Source of the DNA: Phascolarctos cinereus
Taxonomy: Eukaryota; Chordata; Mammalia; Diprotodontia; Phascolarctidae
Direction: 5' to 3'
NCBI RefSeq assembly: GCF_002099425.1
Contig: NW_018344272.1
Location: 1,838,001-1,902,000, forward strand
Length of the DNA stretch: 64,000 nt
In this document: positions 39,511-51,609 of the stretch, piece by piece
How positions within the stretch are numbered: position 1 is the first letter of the stretch
Layout: every line of letters starts with the position of its first letter
The notes under the pieces: model-generated
What the model saw: the letters and a program-made list of their open reading frames with translations, nothing else
What the model was told of the DNA's origin: nothing
Database searches by the model: none
Program-made: the position numbers and the translations under genes

Positions 39511-42197
39511 AATCCTTTCCAAATTCTCTAAGTATGCCATCATATCATCTACAAAAAGTCATAGTTTTGTTTCCTCATTGCCTATTTTAATTTCAATTTC
39601 TTTCTCTTTATTTGTTCCTAACACTATCATTTACAGTACAATATTGAGTAATAGTGGTGATAAATGGGCATCCTTGCTTCACCCCTGATCTCACTGGGAA
39701 TGCTTCTAGCTTATCTGCATTAAGTATAATGCATGCTGGTGATTTTAGATAGATACTGCTTGTCATTTTAAGCAAGACTCCATTTATTCCTAGGCTTTTT
39801 GTTTTTCATAGGAATAGGTGCTATATTTTGTCAAAAGCATTTTCTGTATCTATTGAGATAATCATATAACTTCTGTTAGATTGTTATTGATGTGGCCAAT
39901 TACGCTGATATTTTTCCTAATATTGAACCAGCCCCGCATTCCTGGTATAAATCTCACCTGGTCACAGTGTATTATCGTTGTGATAAATTGATATAATCTC
40001 TTTGCTAATATTTTATTTTAAATTTTTGCATCATTATTACTTAAGGAAATGGGTCTCTAATTTTCTTTCTCTGTTTTGGCTATTCTTGGTTTAGTTATCA
40101 GCACTATACTTTGTCATAAAATGAATTTGGTAGAACTTCTTTGCCAGTTTTTCCAAATAGTTTATAAAATATTGGAATTAATTATTCTTTAAATGTTTAA
40201 TAGAATTCAATTGTAAATCCATCTGGCCCTAGAGGTTTTTTCTTAGGGAGATCATTGATGGCTTTTTTTTCCCCTGAAATTGGTTTATTTAAGTATTTTA
40301 TTTCCTCTTCTCTTTATCTGAGCATTTAACATATTTTTGTAAATATTCATCCATTTCATTTAGGTCATCATATTTATTGCCAAACAGTTGGGCAAAATAG
40401 CTCCTAATTATTTTTTAAATTTCCTCTTTGTTGGTGGTGATTCAACCTTTTCATTTTTGGTACTGGTAATTTGGTTTTCTTTTTTCTAATCGAAGGTTTA
40501 TCTATTTATTATTTTTTATAAAACCAGATCTTAGTTTTATTTATTAGTTCAATGGTTTTCTTACTTTCAATTTTATTAATCTGTCCATTGATTTTCAGAT
40601 TTTCTAATTTGCTATCTAGTTGGTAATTTTTATTTTTTTCTTTTTCTACCTTTTTTTTAGTTGTATGCCCAATTTGTTGATCTCCTCTTTCTCTACTTTA
40701 TTCATGTAAGCATTTAGAAATATAAAATTTCACCTAAGAACTGCTTTGGCTTCATCCCATAAGTTTTTGTATGTTGTCTCATTATTGTTATTCTCTTTGA
40801 TGAAATTATTCATTGTTTCTAAGATTTGCTCTTTGACTCACTCATTCTTCAACATTAGATTATTTAGTTTCCAATTAGTTTTTAGCCTATCTTTCCATGG
40901 CCCTTTATTACATGTAGTTTTTATTGCATAACGATCTGAAAATGATGCATTTAACATTTCTGCCTTTCTGCATTTGATTGTGAGGTTTTAATGCCCTAAT
41001 ATATAATCAGTTTGTATGTAGGTGCCCTATAACCCTGAGGAAATGGTATATTCCTTCTGTCCCCATTTATTTTTCTCCAAAGTTCTATATCATGTCTATC
41101 ATTTCTAAAATTCTGTTCCCCTGCTTAACTTCTTTTTTGTTTATTTTGTGGTTAGATTTATCTAGTTCAGAGAGGAGGAGGTTGAATTCCCCCACTAGTA
41201 TAGTTTTTCTATTTCTTCTAATAACTCACTTAACTTGTTCTCTAAGAATTTGGATGCTATAGCATTGGGTGCATATATGTTTAGTATTGAGATTACTTCA
41301 TTGTTTATGGTGCTTTTTAGCAAGATATAGTTTTCTTCCTTATCTCTTTTAATTAGATTTATTTTTGCTTTTGCTTTGACATCAGGATTGCTGCCCCTCT
41401 TTTTCTGCTTCAAGAGAAGCATAATATGTTCTGCTCCAGCCCTTTTTACTCTGTATCTCTCTGCTTCAAATGTGTGTCTTATAAACAACATATTGTAGGA
41501 CTCTGATTTTTAATTTTAATTAATTTTTAATCTGATTCTTATTTAAAAATCAATTTTTAATTTATGCTTTTATCTCTCCTTTCACCCTCTCCCTCTTCAC
41601 CAGTTTTGCTTCTGACCACCACCTCTCTCAACTTGGCCTCCCTTCTATCATCTCCTCCTTTTCTTTCCCCTTTCTCCTCCTACTTTCTGTGCCTGCTGAG
41701 GCACATATGTCATGATTCCAAGCTTCTTATGCTGGGGGCCAGAGCCCCGGTTACTAACTTTCCACACTGGAGTCTCAGCTGCTTGTGGCTTGTCTACTGT
41801 GCTAGGGGTGACTTAAGCTAGTTGCATCTATTGTGCTGGTATTCCAGGGTTCACAATTTGCCTTTTATGCTGAGGCTGGAAGATTTACTGCTGGCCCACT
41901 GAGTCATGAGCAAGGGACCTCAGTCGCTGGTCTGTGCTATGGCTAAGTGCTTCCCCCTGGCTTGCCTGGGCACTATCCGTGCTGAGCTGTACTTCACTTT
42001 TACCCAAGTCAGACAGACCTTTCCTGAAGTCCTTTTAAGTTATTGTAAACTGGGTAATTGTTTCGTTATGACTTTTTGTGGGTTCTGTTGCTTCACAATC
42101 CATTAAGAGGCTTGATTTAATGTTGTTTCTGAGGGAAGCTGGGGAGAGCTCAGTCAACTTCTGGCTTTTCTCCCTGCCATCTTGGCTCTGCCCTCTA
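39511..42197 (-). mobile_element. L1 with 5' UTR and ORF2 N-terminal half; ORF1 and 3' end missing
   Basis: The minus strand begins at about 42197 (GGGCAGAGCCAAGATGGCAG) with about 500 bp of 5' UTR. It then passes through a short unplaced stretch (41690-41500) into the ORF2 endonuclease domain (41491-41195: KAKINLIKRDKEENYILLKS, ISILNIYAPN; human: TILNIYAPN). It continues to the reverse transcriptase FADD region (39540-39560) and stops there, next to a HAL1 5' end. ORF1 should lie between 5' UTR and ORF2 but is absent. The L1 part downstream of FADD is also absent, which is unusual because L1 insertions normally keep their 3' end. Confidence 0.75.
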
Positions 42198-42299
42198 TGT
42201 GCTTCTTTAATCAAAACATTGTACTATATTGTTCATCTGCCATTCCCTTTCCTCCAAAGATCCATCTTTGTGGTATGAAAAATGTATGTTGTTCACTTT

Positions 42300-42338
42300 A
42301 AACGTGCGCACGCACACACATACACACACACACACACA
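42300..42338. repeat. (CA)n microsatellite
   Basis: ACGTGCGCACGCACACACATAC followed by a CA run. Confidence 0.9.
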
Positions 42339-42599
42339 AGAGTTTCAGTAATCACATTCTTCCTTGTTTGGAATATCCAATGTAACAGGAACTATACTCC
42401 TCACATCATATGAAATAATTACTGTATTAGAATATCAAAGAACTATTTCCAACTAAAATATACTCAGATGAGTCTATGATCTCTTGAATGTGGATATTCC
42501 CTCCAGTTATTCAAAATGAAAAGTTTATGATTCTTCCTGTCCTTCTATTTACTCAGATTCCCATGAACTTTACACCCATTCCACATCTCTGAGATATAC

Positions 42600-43085
42600 T
42601 CCTTTGATTTCAACTATGTGTATGTGCACCCCACTTTTGTTCTCTCCCTGGACTGTTGCACTTGGTCTGTTTGACTCCAGTGTGTCCTCACTTCTGAAGT
42701 AAGCTTCCTAAAGAGCAGTACTACTACTCTAGTATCTCCCTATTAACTTATAGGATAATAATTAAAAAAAAAAACTTATACAGTTAAATCAACATATTTG
42801 ACATGTAGATCTCTTCACAGTCTGGGCCCAGCCTACCTTTTAAGTTTTCTTCTATTCACTCTACAGTATGTCATGTTTGTCAACTTGGTGTTCCTTACAA
42901 ACATTCACTTGCCCACTTATCTGCCCTTGTTTTTGCTGTTCCTCCTGTCTGGAATGTTTTCTTATCTGTTTCCTGCCTCTTGGATTCCCTGGTCTCCTTC
43001 AAGACTTAAGTCAGTATCTCCCTCTGCATAAGGCCTTTCATGGTCCCTACTAGTCCAGTCTCCTCTCAGGTTATCTATTTTAGAT
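42600..43085 (+). mobile_element. L2 LINE 3' fragment
   Basis: Reads ctctccctggactgttgca, then cttcacagtctgggcccagcctacc, then ctgtctggaatgttttctt, then ttggattccctggtctccttcaagac, the standard order of the L2 3' region. Confidence 0.85.
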
Positions 43086-43119
43086 GTGCTTTATAGAAGC
43101 AAGGGGGGAAGGAGGAAAC

Positions 43120-43365
43120 AAGGGTTAATATACTTCCGTATACCAAGCACTGTGATAAGTACTTTACAAACATTCAATATTCGCTGTGACCCCAGATAAG
43201 GATCTGTTGTTATCTCCATTTTACAGTTGAGAAAACTGGGGCAGATAGAGTAAAGTAAACTGTCCAGGGTGACACAGGTAGGAAGTGTCTGATGCTGGAT
43301 TTGAACTCGGATCTTCCTGAATCCAGTTCTAGCATTCTATCCACTGTGCCACCTCGCTGATATTT
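43120..43365 (-). mobile_element. MIR-type SINE, nearly complete
   Basis: The plus strand reads taccaagcactgtgataagtac, then tccattttacagttgagaaaactgggg, then tggatttgaactcggatcttcc, then ctatccactgtgccacct, a reversed MIR. Confidence 0.9.
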
Positions 43366-43489
43366 TTCTATATATACATACACGCATATACATATATACG
43401 CACCTGTCTTTCATGTATCCTTCACCTTTGCCTTTAACTTTTTTGTAAGTTTCTTTTTTTTAAAACTTTTAAAAGAAAATAAATACTTT

Positions 43490-44215
43490 AAAAATATTTA
43501 CTGTAAAAAATGTTTAATTCTGTTAAAGTAGCCCTCTGCTTCCAGATTAGAGAGTGCACTGTCCCAAACTTTGGGAGTTTTGTGCAGCTGTTTTCAAAGA
43601 CACTTCTAGGGACCTTAAGTTTGCAGTTCTCCCAAGGTCATATGATCCAAAGAAAACTGCTTATTCCTCTCCTGGTCTGTGCTCTGGTCTGTGAGTGACC
43701 ACAATCACTATTTTCTTCCCTTATAAGTATGCATGATGGTCCCTCTCCAGTGTGGCCGCAAGATCTGGGGTGCTAGTGCTCTAGGACTGCCACCCAGAAT
43801 TGCGACACAGATCTAAGAATGGGCAAAGCAACAGAGTCCTGCCTCAGAGCTAACAAAGAGACCCCTGCAATAACCTTCTCATCAGTTGTTCAACCCTGTT
43901 GCTATCTGTGGGCTGAGACCTCCAGATGCAATCATTGCTGCTGCTAATTCAGTTGGCCCAAGGCCTGCTCCTGTTTTGCTGGGCTCTGGGCTGTGCTGGA
44001 CTGAGCTCCTCTCTTACCCTGGTGCAACTGACCCATCCTGTTGGCTTCTAAGTTGTCTTGGGCTGGAAAATTATTTTGCTCCATCTTTTTGTGGGTTCTG
44101 CCTCTCTAGAATTTCTTTAGAGTCATTTTAAAAGGTATTTGTAAGAGTTTGGGGCAGAGCTCAGGTGAGTCCCTGCCTATACTCTTCTGTCTTGGCACCA
44201 CCTCCTGTACTTTCT
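43490..44215 (-). mobile_element. L1/HAL1 5'-UTR fragment without a body
   Basis: GC-richer sequence with the words of the marsupial L1 5' UTR seen at 16260-16760 in the other orientation (gtctgtgctctggtctgtgagtg; ctggtgtggccgcaagatct). Its 5' end lies near 44205, reading GGTGCCAAGACAGAAGAG on the minus strand where other copies have CCAAGATGG. No coding part is joined to it. Confidence 0.65.
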
Positions 44216-44224
44216 GTGGTCAGA

Positions 44225-45097
44225 TTCTCCTTTTTTTTTTCCCCCTCATTTTTTTCTGCCTTTTTTCCTTTCTTTTAAATTTGAGCTCTGGTCCCAGGGT
44301 GAAGGGAGCATTGTCTCAGGCTTCTTGTGTCCATGGCTACAAGCCCTGGCTGTTTAACATTTGCTAGAATGATGTTGCCCTGAAGCCTCTGAGAGACTCT
44401 AGTGGCTGGTGCTGAGCTAAGGGGGTTAGGTAGGGGTTGTTTGGTGCTACTGGAATCCATGGGTTCGGGTAGCTTACCTGGTTCTCAGCTGGGGTTCTAG
44501 TGGTAATGTCTGGTATGCACTGAAACCCAGTGCGGTGTTTCTGAATTTCCCCATGGCCACACTGATGCACGTGGAGTTCTGGCCTCTCTAGGCTTCCTGT
44601 TGCCTGGGGCTACACTGAAGCATGGTGGTGCTGATGTTGGCTGGTGGCTGCCACAGGGTTGGCATCTACCTGTTTGAAGCATGTGCAGGACTGGCCTCTG
44701 AAGGATGCCTGTTTGCCCAGGGCTACACTGAAACACGTAGTGGTTTCCAGAGCTGGAGTCTACTGGTTCCTCTGGCTTTGCTAAGGCACATGGAGGGTCT
44801 TGGTGTTGGTGTTTGCCTGCTCCAACACACTGGGGCTCAGGATCTCCTGTTGGTTTGCTGAGGTGGGGTTTGCTGTGGACTTGCTGGGTCACTTCTTGTC
44901 CTAGATTCCCTCTCCTTTCACCTGAGTGAGATGGGCCTTTCTTGCCAGTCCTCCAGGCTTCTTGGGCTAAAAGAATGTTTTACCCTATCTTTTTGCTGGT
45001 TCTGCTGTTACAAGATTTGTTTGGTTGCTCTATTTTATGATTGCTTGTATGTATGAGAGAGTTACAGTGATTTATAGCTTACTCCACCATCTTCTGG
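44225..45097 (-). mobile_element. L1/HAL1 5'-UTR fragment with tandem sub-repeats
   Basis: The minus strand starts near 45097 (CCAGAAGATGGTGGAGTAAG). About 870 bp of GC-rich 5' UTR follow. Inside, a unit with GGGCTACACTGAAGCA/GGGCTACACTGAAACA and TTCTGGCCTCT/GACTGGCCTCT recurs about every 110-120 bp (roughly 44550-44800). This resembles the monomer repeats of some mammalian L1 promoters, though the units are diverged. The 131-codon frame on the minus strand here (44892-44497) is UTR sequence, not a gene. Confidence 0.6.
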
Positions 45098-46404
45098 GAT
45101 GGCTTCATTCTAAGTAGGTATGGTTTATGGGTTTCATTTTAAAGAAACACTGAAAAAAAATGATAGGAACACATAGACAAATTAGTGATCTCTGTAATTC
45201 ATACTTCTCTTGAAGCAGTCTAAAATTCTAGTTTTTGCTATTATGAATATAAAATATTTCTCTGTAATTTGTGGATCAATTTTTCATGGGAAAGCTATGC
45301 AGTGCAGTTAAGATTTAAAGGGGACACTGATATACAAGTTCTTTCAAAATGCTACAGTATAAGTGGTCAGAGTACCCTTAGTTAAATTTCTTTCATTTTT
45401 AAAGTTTTCTTTTGGCAGAAGGGATGTGTCAGTAGCCACTGTTTGCAGTCTGTTTGTTAGATTAAAAATCAAAAAAAGAAAATTAAAAATCAAAAGGAAA
45501 TAGTCCCAACATGTATGTTGCAGTATTTGGGGTTATAAATATTTAGAAACGCAAAGGATTTTTACAGTCAGATTAACAATAGTGTCTCCTGTTCTCAATT
45601 CAAAACTTATTTGAGAAAATGGAAACACAGTAAGTGAATGAGAAATCTGTCTTTCTTCAGAGATGTTTCCATTGAAAGATGGACAGAAAGATGACAACTG
45701 AATTCTACATGTTATCGTGGGGAAAAAAATAGGGGATTCTGCATTTTGGGTCAGCCTTGATATGTAAATCTAAATTCCAGTAGAAACTGGAAGACTGATC
45801 TTTGCTGTGAAACATTACAGTCTGAAGTGGGAATGAAAGAAAATGCTTCCAAGAATTATAAGACATGATCCTAAAAGTGATACACTTGCACATTCTTTAT
45901 GGTTTTTTTTAATTTTAGATAACAATTTCTGAATAAATGGAAAATGTGAGTACATTTTAACAGTGGAGCTGTAATCTTATTCCTTCTGTGTTTGACCTTT
46001 ACCAGACAATAGGGCAGTCTATTAAAGAAACTGAGTTGATAATTATTAGAGTAATTATGGGACAGTGATACACAAAGCTCTAGCCAACTAAAGGGTTATA
46101 ACTAAGATGAACTGTTTAATTTAACTCTAGCTATAGAATCAACTTTTGTGTCATTGTGTGTTGGATGAAAACATGAGGAACAGGACTTTTTATATTTTAA
46201 AAATATTAATCCTTAGCAAATTATGATTATTATTAGGTAGATCAAATGTCCTCCAAAACTCTAACATCCACCATAAAGATGTTATTCCTTACAGATAACC
46301 TTCATAAATTTATACTCCTAACTCTGTTACAAACATTTATCAAAATCCAATTATTCAAATATTTACTAAGCATTTCAGGTTGAAAAGTTGAATACAACAA
46401 GATT
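45098..46404. other. Repeat-poor AT-rich stretch
   Basis: I recognise no repeat family, RNA or coding exon across 1.3 kb. Confidence 0.4.
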
Positions 46405-46525
46405 TGATCACATGTATTCATTTGCCCTTTAGATCTCTTCACAACCTGGGCCCATACTCCCTTTCCAGTCTTACTCCCTTCCATGAATTCTATAGTACAA
46501 TCATACTGACCAGTTTGCTTGATAT
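46405..46525 (+). mobile_element. L2 LINE fragment
   Basis: ctcttcacaacctgggccca..ctccctttccagtcttactccc is a short piece of the L2 3' region, parallel to 42818-42850. Confidence 0.6.
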
Positions 46526-46624
46526 TGATTCACAGAAGAAGATGGTTCAAAATCCACTTATAAAAGCAAAGTTTGACAGGCCCAGTGTATCAGCTAAATT
46601 AGGTAAACATTTGGGATCTTCATA

Positions 46625-46775
46625 TGTCTCTACATATAAATATAATATGTATATAATGTGTATAATATGTATTTATGTTTGTACATATGCATATCTATGT
46701 CCATTGTGTATATATCCACACATACACACTGTGTATATGTGTGTATAAATACACACACACACACACACATATATA
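46625..46775. repeat. TA/CA/TG microsatellite cluster
   Basis: Imperfect TATG, TGTA and (CA)n tracts directly before a MAR1 element. Confidence 0.9.
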
Positions 46776-47021
46776 GTTGTTGTTGTTCATTTGTTTCATG
46801 TCTGACTCTTTGTGACCCCATTTGGGGTTTTCCTGACAAAGATATTGGAGTAGTTTGCCATTTCCTTCTCCAGCTCATTTTACAGATGAGGAAACTGAGG
46901 CAAACAGGGTTAAGTGACTTGCTCAGGGTCACACATCTAGTAAGTGTCTGAGTCCAGATTTGAACTCAGGTCTTCCTGACTCCAGGCCCAATACTCTATC
47001 TACTGAGCCTCCTAGTTGCCC
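46776..47021 (-). mobile_element. MAR1 CORE-SINE, near complete
   Basis: The plus strand reads gttgttgttcatttg, then tctgactctttgtgacccc, then tacagatgaggaaactgaggca, then gggtcacacatctagtaagt, then gatttgaactcaggtcttcc, then cctcctagttgccc. This is a full reversed MAR1. Confidence 0.92.
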
Positions 47022-48751
47022 TTGTATATGTGTGTATATGTATATAATTATGTGTGTGTATATAGACATATGTATGTATGCATTATCTAGCTCCATATTT
47101 TGTAGATGAAGTAAATGAATCCCATGGAGGTGAAGTGAGTCATCCCTTGTTATATTACTAGTTAATGGCAAATCTTAGACTTAAACTCAGTGATACAGAC
47201 GCCTTGTTCAATGAATTTTGCAAAGTGCTATGCTATCTCCTCAATTTTTGTAAAAGCTAATAGTAGAAATGTGTATGGTTACTTTGGGCTCAGGATTATC
47301 AAGCTATACATGGTATGATATTGTTTATGTAATTTGAATTGTTTGGACAATTGCTCATCTATTCATTTTTCTTTGAATGAAGGCAAAGGGATAATAAAAT
47401 TCATAAGGATAGCTTTAGTTAAGTTATGTACTTGACAAAATTGCATAGCTTATATTCTTTGGGAAATGTTGCCATTTCCACTTAAGGCAGTATTTTTTTT
47501 TTCCCACAAAGTTGCATGTATTCATCAAATATTTCCACCATTTACTAATATATGAGCATCGTCTCTGTTTTGAGCATACTAGGTCAATCTATAAGTAGAC
47601 GTAAAAGTGAAAACACCATCTACAAGTGTAACAGTTGATGAAAAATAAGGAAATAATGCAAAAATAAAACATTTAAAATTTTTGAATGGCATTAGCTTAT
47701 TAATATGTGAATAGAAGATTGTTACAGATGTATCTTAATTTTCAAATAGATGTTTAAAACAATGTGAAAACCCTTTTTATGCTTACATCTTTAAAACTGT
47801 TTGAACTTTTCTCTGAAAGGAATCCTAAAATACTTTTGTAAGAAAAATAAACATCCCTCAATTGATGATCTGTTTTGAAAATTTAGAATTTCATTTTCAG
47901 TTTGTAAGGGTTATATCTATAGCATAAGGAACTATACCTTTTCTTTCCCAGTCAGGCAACATTTTGACAAAAGAAAGGATAAAGGAAACTGAGTGGTATT
48001 TTTAGACATTGTAAATGACTAACAAAAAACATCATTTCATATTTCAAAGTATTCAGAATGGAGAACTTTTGAATAATTATAATCTGAGAATTTTATAGCA
48101 AGGAATAGAGGGGTGAGATTTCTTTGATTGCTTAAACAAATACAAAGGTTTCATTTATGTAATGGATTCATATGTGCCCTAACCATGGCATCTTATATTA
48201 CATGAATTAGGGTACTGTCATTTTTAATTAGCAAAAGGAAGAAAGTGATATGTAGAGACAATGAAGAAAAATACAGTATTTTCAGTATTTTAGGCTAGGC
48301 TTTAAATGTGTTTTTAATACAGTTCTTGGATGCATTCTTTCATAATCAGTCCCTCTAAGGAATCTTTGCTAAGCATATCTCGTTATAATTCACTTGTAAG
48401 AAAAAAAATCTCTTTTTTCTAGGAGATGCATATCAATATTTATGAACAGAAATACATTTTTTCCCTTCACTGATAAAGCAGTACTTTTTTCTCTGCTAAA
48501 ACTACTTGGTCACAAAGTTGATAAATTGTTGTGTATTTTAGTAACTTTATGCCCTTGATTCTGTTTAACCATTTAAGTGTTTGGTTCATCTTTATGTGGA
48601 GACTTCATGAGTAAAAAATAATCAGATTAGCAAAATCATTTACCAAGCGGGGAAGATTTGGCCTTTGGAAGTCTATCTGTGAGAATTATCATTATCATTT
48701 TTGTTACTAATGTTAATTTTTAACACACATTATACAAATACATATATAATT
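47022..48751. other. Repeat-poor AT-rich stretch
   Basis: It starts with a small TA/TG microsatellite (47030-47085) and perhaps a short decayed MIR (47085-47200). The rest, about 1.5 kb, has no recognised repeat or gene. Confidence 0.4.
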
Positions 48752-48972
48752 CTAAATTTTTCAAAGCATTCTTAGGCATTATCTCATTAAGGCCTTATAA
48801 CTATCCTGTGATTGAGATGCTATTATTATCTCTATTTTACAGTTGAAGAATAACATTCAAGAAAAGTTAAATTACTTTTTCAGAGTCACATATCAGTAAG
48901 TATAAGATGCAAGATTCAAACCCAGATTTTCTGGATGCCAGGTCCACCCCATTTTATTCCTTGTGGCACACT
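48752..48972 (-). mobile_element. MIR-type SINE
   Basis: The plus strand reads aggcattatctcattaaggcc, then ctattttacagttgaagaa, then cagagtcacatatcagtaagt, then attcaaacccagattttctgg, a reversed MIR. Confidence 0.85.
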
Positions 48973-49777
48973 GTCTATATATAATCAGCTAGTATGGACC
49001 TATTTTTGATAATCAAGCTCAGCATTTTATTTGCATATGGTACTTTTGAATATAGCCTATCATTTTAATCTTTATCATTTCTTAAGAAATAATTGATTTA
49101 TCTGGTTCCCCATTTAAAGAATAGTCATCTAATTTGATTAAATTAAACTTGGGGAAAGATATCTATAAAAAAATTATCTAACTGGGTTTCTAATTACGCG
49201 TTTTATATATGGGGAAAATGTGGTACTTTTATGTATGAGAGAGCACGTGCAATAACTCTAGCTATATTATTTTATTAAGCAGCAAATTTCTCCCTGTGGT
49301 TCACTCTCTCACAAATACACATAATACACACAAGAAGTGTGAACATTTTGACAGTACATTGGTTGTGAGACACATATGTAGGAAATACAGGTGGGTATAG
49401 CAACTCATGCCTCTTGCATTATAGGCTCTCAATGTCCTTTCTATCCACATGGAGTCCTTAACTTACAGGAGTAATATTGCAAAAAGCTATTCTCTAACTA
49501 CACCATGCTTTACCTATCAACTCCTGACAGGAATGACTGCAGAGTTGGCCTATTTGAATTTTTTAAGGGTAATGAGGGGAATGACCAATCTTCAGATAAC
49601 CAATGGACAGACTCTCCTTCCTTTTCGTTCAAGGATTTTACATATTTCTTAAAGAAATAGTAGTGTATATGCATGTTATTTAATTTAGGACCTTGTTATC
49701 TGCCACTTACTTTCTGTGATTACATTCTGGAGTTGAGGATGGCAGGTAGAAAAAGTACTCTTCTCTTGCCTTATATG
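48973..49777. other. Unassigned AT-rich sequence
   Basis: No repeat or gene recognised. Confidence 0.4.
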
Positions 49778-49789
49778 AATCTATTACCT

Positions 49790-49950
49790 GGAGCAGCTGG
49801 GTGGCTCAGAGGATAAAGCACTGGCCCTGAAGTCAGGAGGACCAGAGTTCAAATCCGTTCTCAGACCAAACACATGACACTTACTAGCTGTATGACCTTG
49901 GGCAAGTCATTTAACCCCAAATGCCTAAAAAAAATTTAAAAATAAAAAAT
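49790..49950 (+). mobile_element. Marsupial tRNA-derived SINE (WSINE1/SINE1 type)
   Basis: GGAGCAGCTGGGTGGCTCAG start, GAGTTCAAATCC B-box-like block, GACCTTGGGCAAGTCATTTA and an A-rich tail. AATCTATTA/AATCTATCA (49778-49786, 49952-49960) are likely target-site duplications. Confidence 0.9.
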
Positions 49951-50189
49951 AAATCTATCAACTTATATTGTATATTTGTACATTTAAGGCTACGGGTTTT
50001 ACTGACACATTTTCCTCTTGAGTGTTGCCTCCCCTAAATTACTGGTCATACCCTAAGATATTGTTCAGTTTATGTTGGTTTTTTTGCTACTTTCTGTAGT
50101 ATCTGGCTAGGCAGTTTTACATTAACCGTTTTTTCTTATGTGTGTTAAAACACATATACACATGGCCATTATTCGTGCATTTTAAGCTG

Positions 50190-50385
50190 TTACAGAAATC
50201 CAGATTTCACTTAAACATCATCTTTTAACCCTGAAAATCTCTTTCTAAATGTCTCTTTAGTCTATGCAATGTTAACTCTTCGAATGCAAGAAACTACTTT
50301 TTTTTTTTCTTTGTGTCTCTAGTACCCAGCACAATGTCTGGCACATATGCTAAATAAATGTTGATTTATCGATAGATTAAATGAT
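50190..50385 (+). mobile_element. L2 LINE 3' terminus
   Basis: tttgtgtctctagtacccag, then cacaatgtctggcacatatgctaaataaatgttgat is the L2 3' end ending in its short tail repeats. Confidence 0.75.
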
Positions 50386-50479
50386 TCTGAATCTTCTCCC
50401 TTCAATATCAAATGTTGTTGTAAACACTACTTGCCATTAAGGTACTTAATTTTTGCCCAAGACTATAAAATCATGGTAT

Positions 50480-50680
50480 CATGTATCATGAAAACTAGAA
50501 GGGACTTTAAGGGCCAGGCATCATCTCTGGTCCTCTCATTTTGCATATAAGGAAACAGGTAGGGCTCCCTCTACCTTTAAAGTGACTTGCCCTGGGTCAC
50601 ATGACTAGTGTGAGGCAAGAATAGAGTCTACGTATTCTGTACTCCAGTTATGATGCATTATCTAGTGTACTTTGCTACTC
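50480..50680 (-). mobile_element. MIR-type SINE fragment
   Basis: The plus strand reads aaggaaacaggtag, then gtgacttgccctgggtcacatgactagt, a reversed MIR core. Flanks are decayed. Confidence 0.7.
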
Positions 50681-51159
50681 CTCATTCATAGTAATATTTT
50701 CTAGGTTCCTACCAGTGGCATCTTTTGACCCAAAATGAACCACTGGAAGTAGGTTATTTCATGCTTTGAAGATCTGAAAAACCTGAGAAGGCTCTTCATC
50801 ATGTTCCAGATACATGTCATAGAGAAGACTGAAGGTTTTTTCCTTATTGTTTATGCTAGATTGAAAAATAAATTCTTCAACATTCCTCAGCAGGGAGCTC
50901 CCAGTCACTGCTAGTTTCTTTCTCCCCATTGACACTGCTAGATGACCTTTCATCTCATGGTACCAGTAGACCCACATTATTATTCCTTGGATAACAAGAT
51001 TTCTTCCTTAGGTGATCTGCATAATGAGGAAGCTTATACTTATTTGTACCAGATGGTCAGTGATTCTTCCCTTACTTCTTTATAACATATTCTTTTTACT
51101 CTCCAACATTCTAAAACAGGTTTCAAGTCCCCTTTATCTCTTCATGTCCATTTTCTTCT
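50681..51159. other. Unassigned; contains an 81-codon minus-strand open frame
   Basis: The minus strand is open from a TAA near 51010 to a stop at 50759, with ATG at 50977 (MWVYWYHEMKGHLAV.., ending SQVFQIFKA). The amino-acid mix is protein-like and no repeat family covers it, but I recognise no homologue. There is no clear splice site or promoter. Chance is the default explanation; a fragment of an old pseudogene or unknown repeat is possible. Confidence 0.25.
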
Positions 51160-51176
51160 AAATTTACTCCTTAAAC
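51160..51176. repeat. Target-site duplication, left copy (17 bp, perfect)
   Basis: AAATTTACTCCTTAAAC, identical to 51610-51626. Confidence 0.95.
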
Positions 51177-51609
51177 TCTGTATGCAATAACAGCCACATT
51201 ATGCAATGACTAATATTGTTAAACTGAACCCTTCTCAGCATTACCAGGATCTAAGACATCTCCAGAGGCCTCGGGATGGAAAATGCTGTCCACATCCAAA
51301 GAAAGAACTATGGAAGTCAAATCGCTGTCACTTATTTTTACCTTCTATTGAGTTTTGTTTCATCTTTCTGATGGTTCCTCCTTTTGGTTTTAATTTTTAC
51401 TTACAACTTCACTAATGTGAAAATATGTTTCATGGCTATGTAAATGTAAAGCCTATATCATGATTGTGTGCCATCTGGGGGGGGGAGAAAGGGGGAGAAA
51501 AATTTTCAGCTCAAAAGCATATGCAAGTGATTATTGATAAATCAAAATAAATTAATAAAATTTTAAAAAATAGAAAAAAATGGACTAAAAAGGTGAAAAA
51601 AAATAAAAT
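51177..51609 (+). mobile_element. Short 5'-truncated L1 (3' UTR only)
   Basis: It holds only the last ~400 bp of a marsupial L1. It begins near the end of ORF2 (caataacagccacattatgcaatgac), passes the ggaaaatgctgtccacatcc block and a G-rich tract (51477-51502), and ends in a long A-rich tail (51560-51609). The flanking 17-bp duplication is perfect, so this is probably among the youngest insertions in the window. Confidence 0.93.

Noticed and set aside
44497-44892. 131-codon minus-strand frame with proline-rich, protein-like text
   Set aside because: It falls in the repeated 5' UTR of an L1/HAL1 fragment, and its repeats follow the DNA repeat unit.
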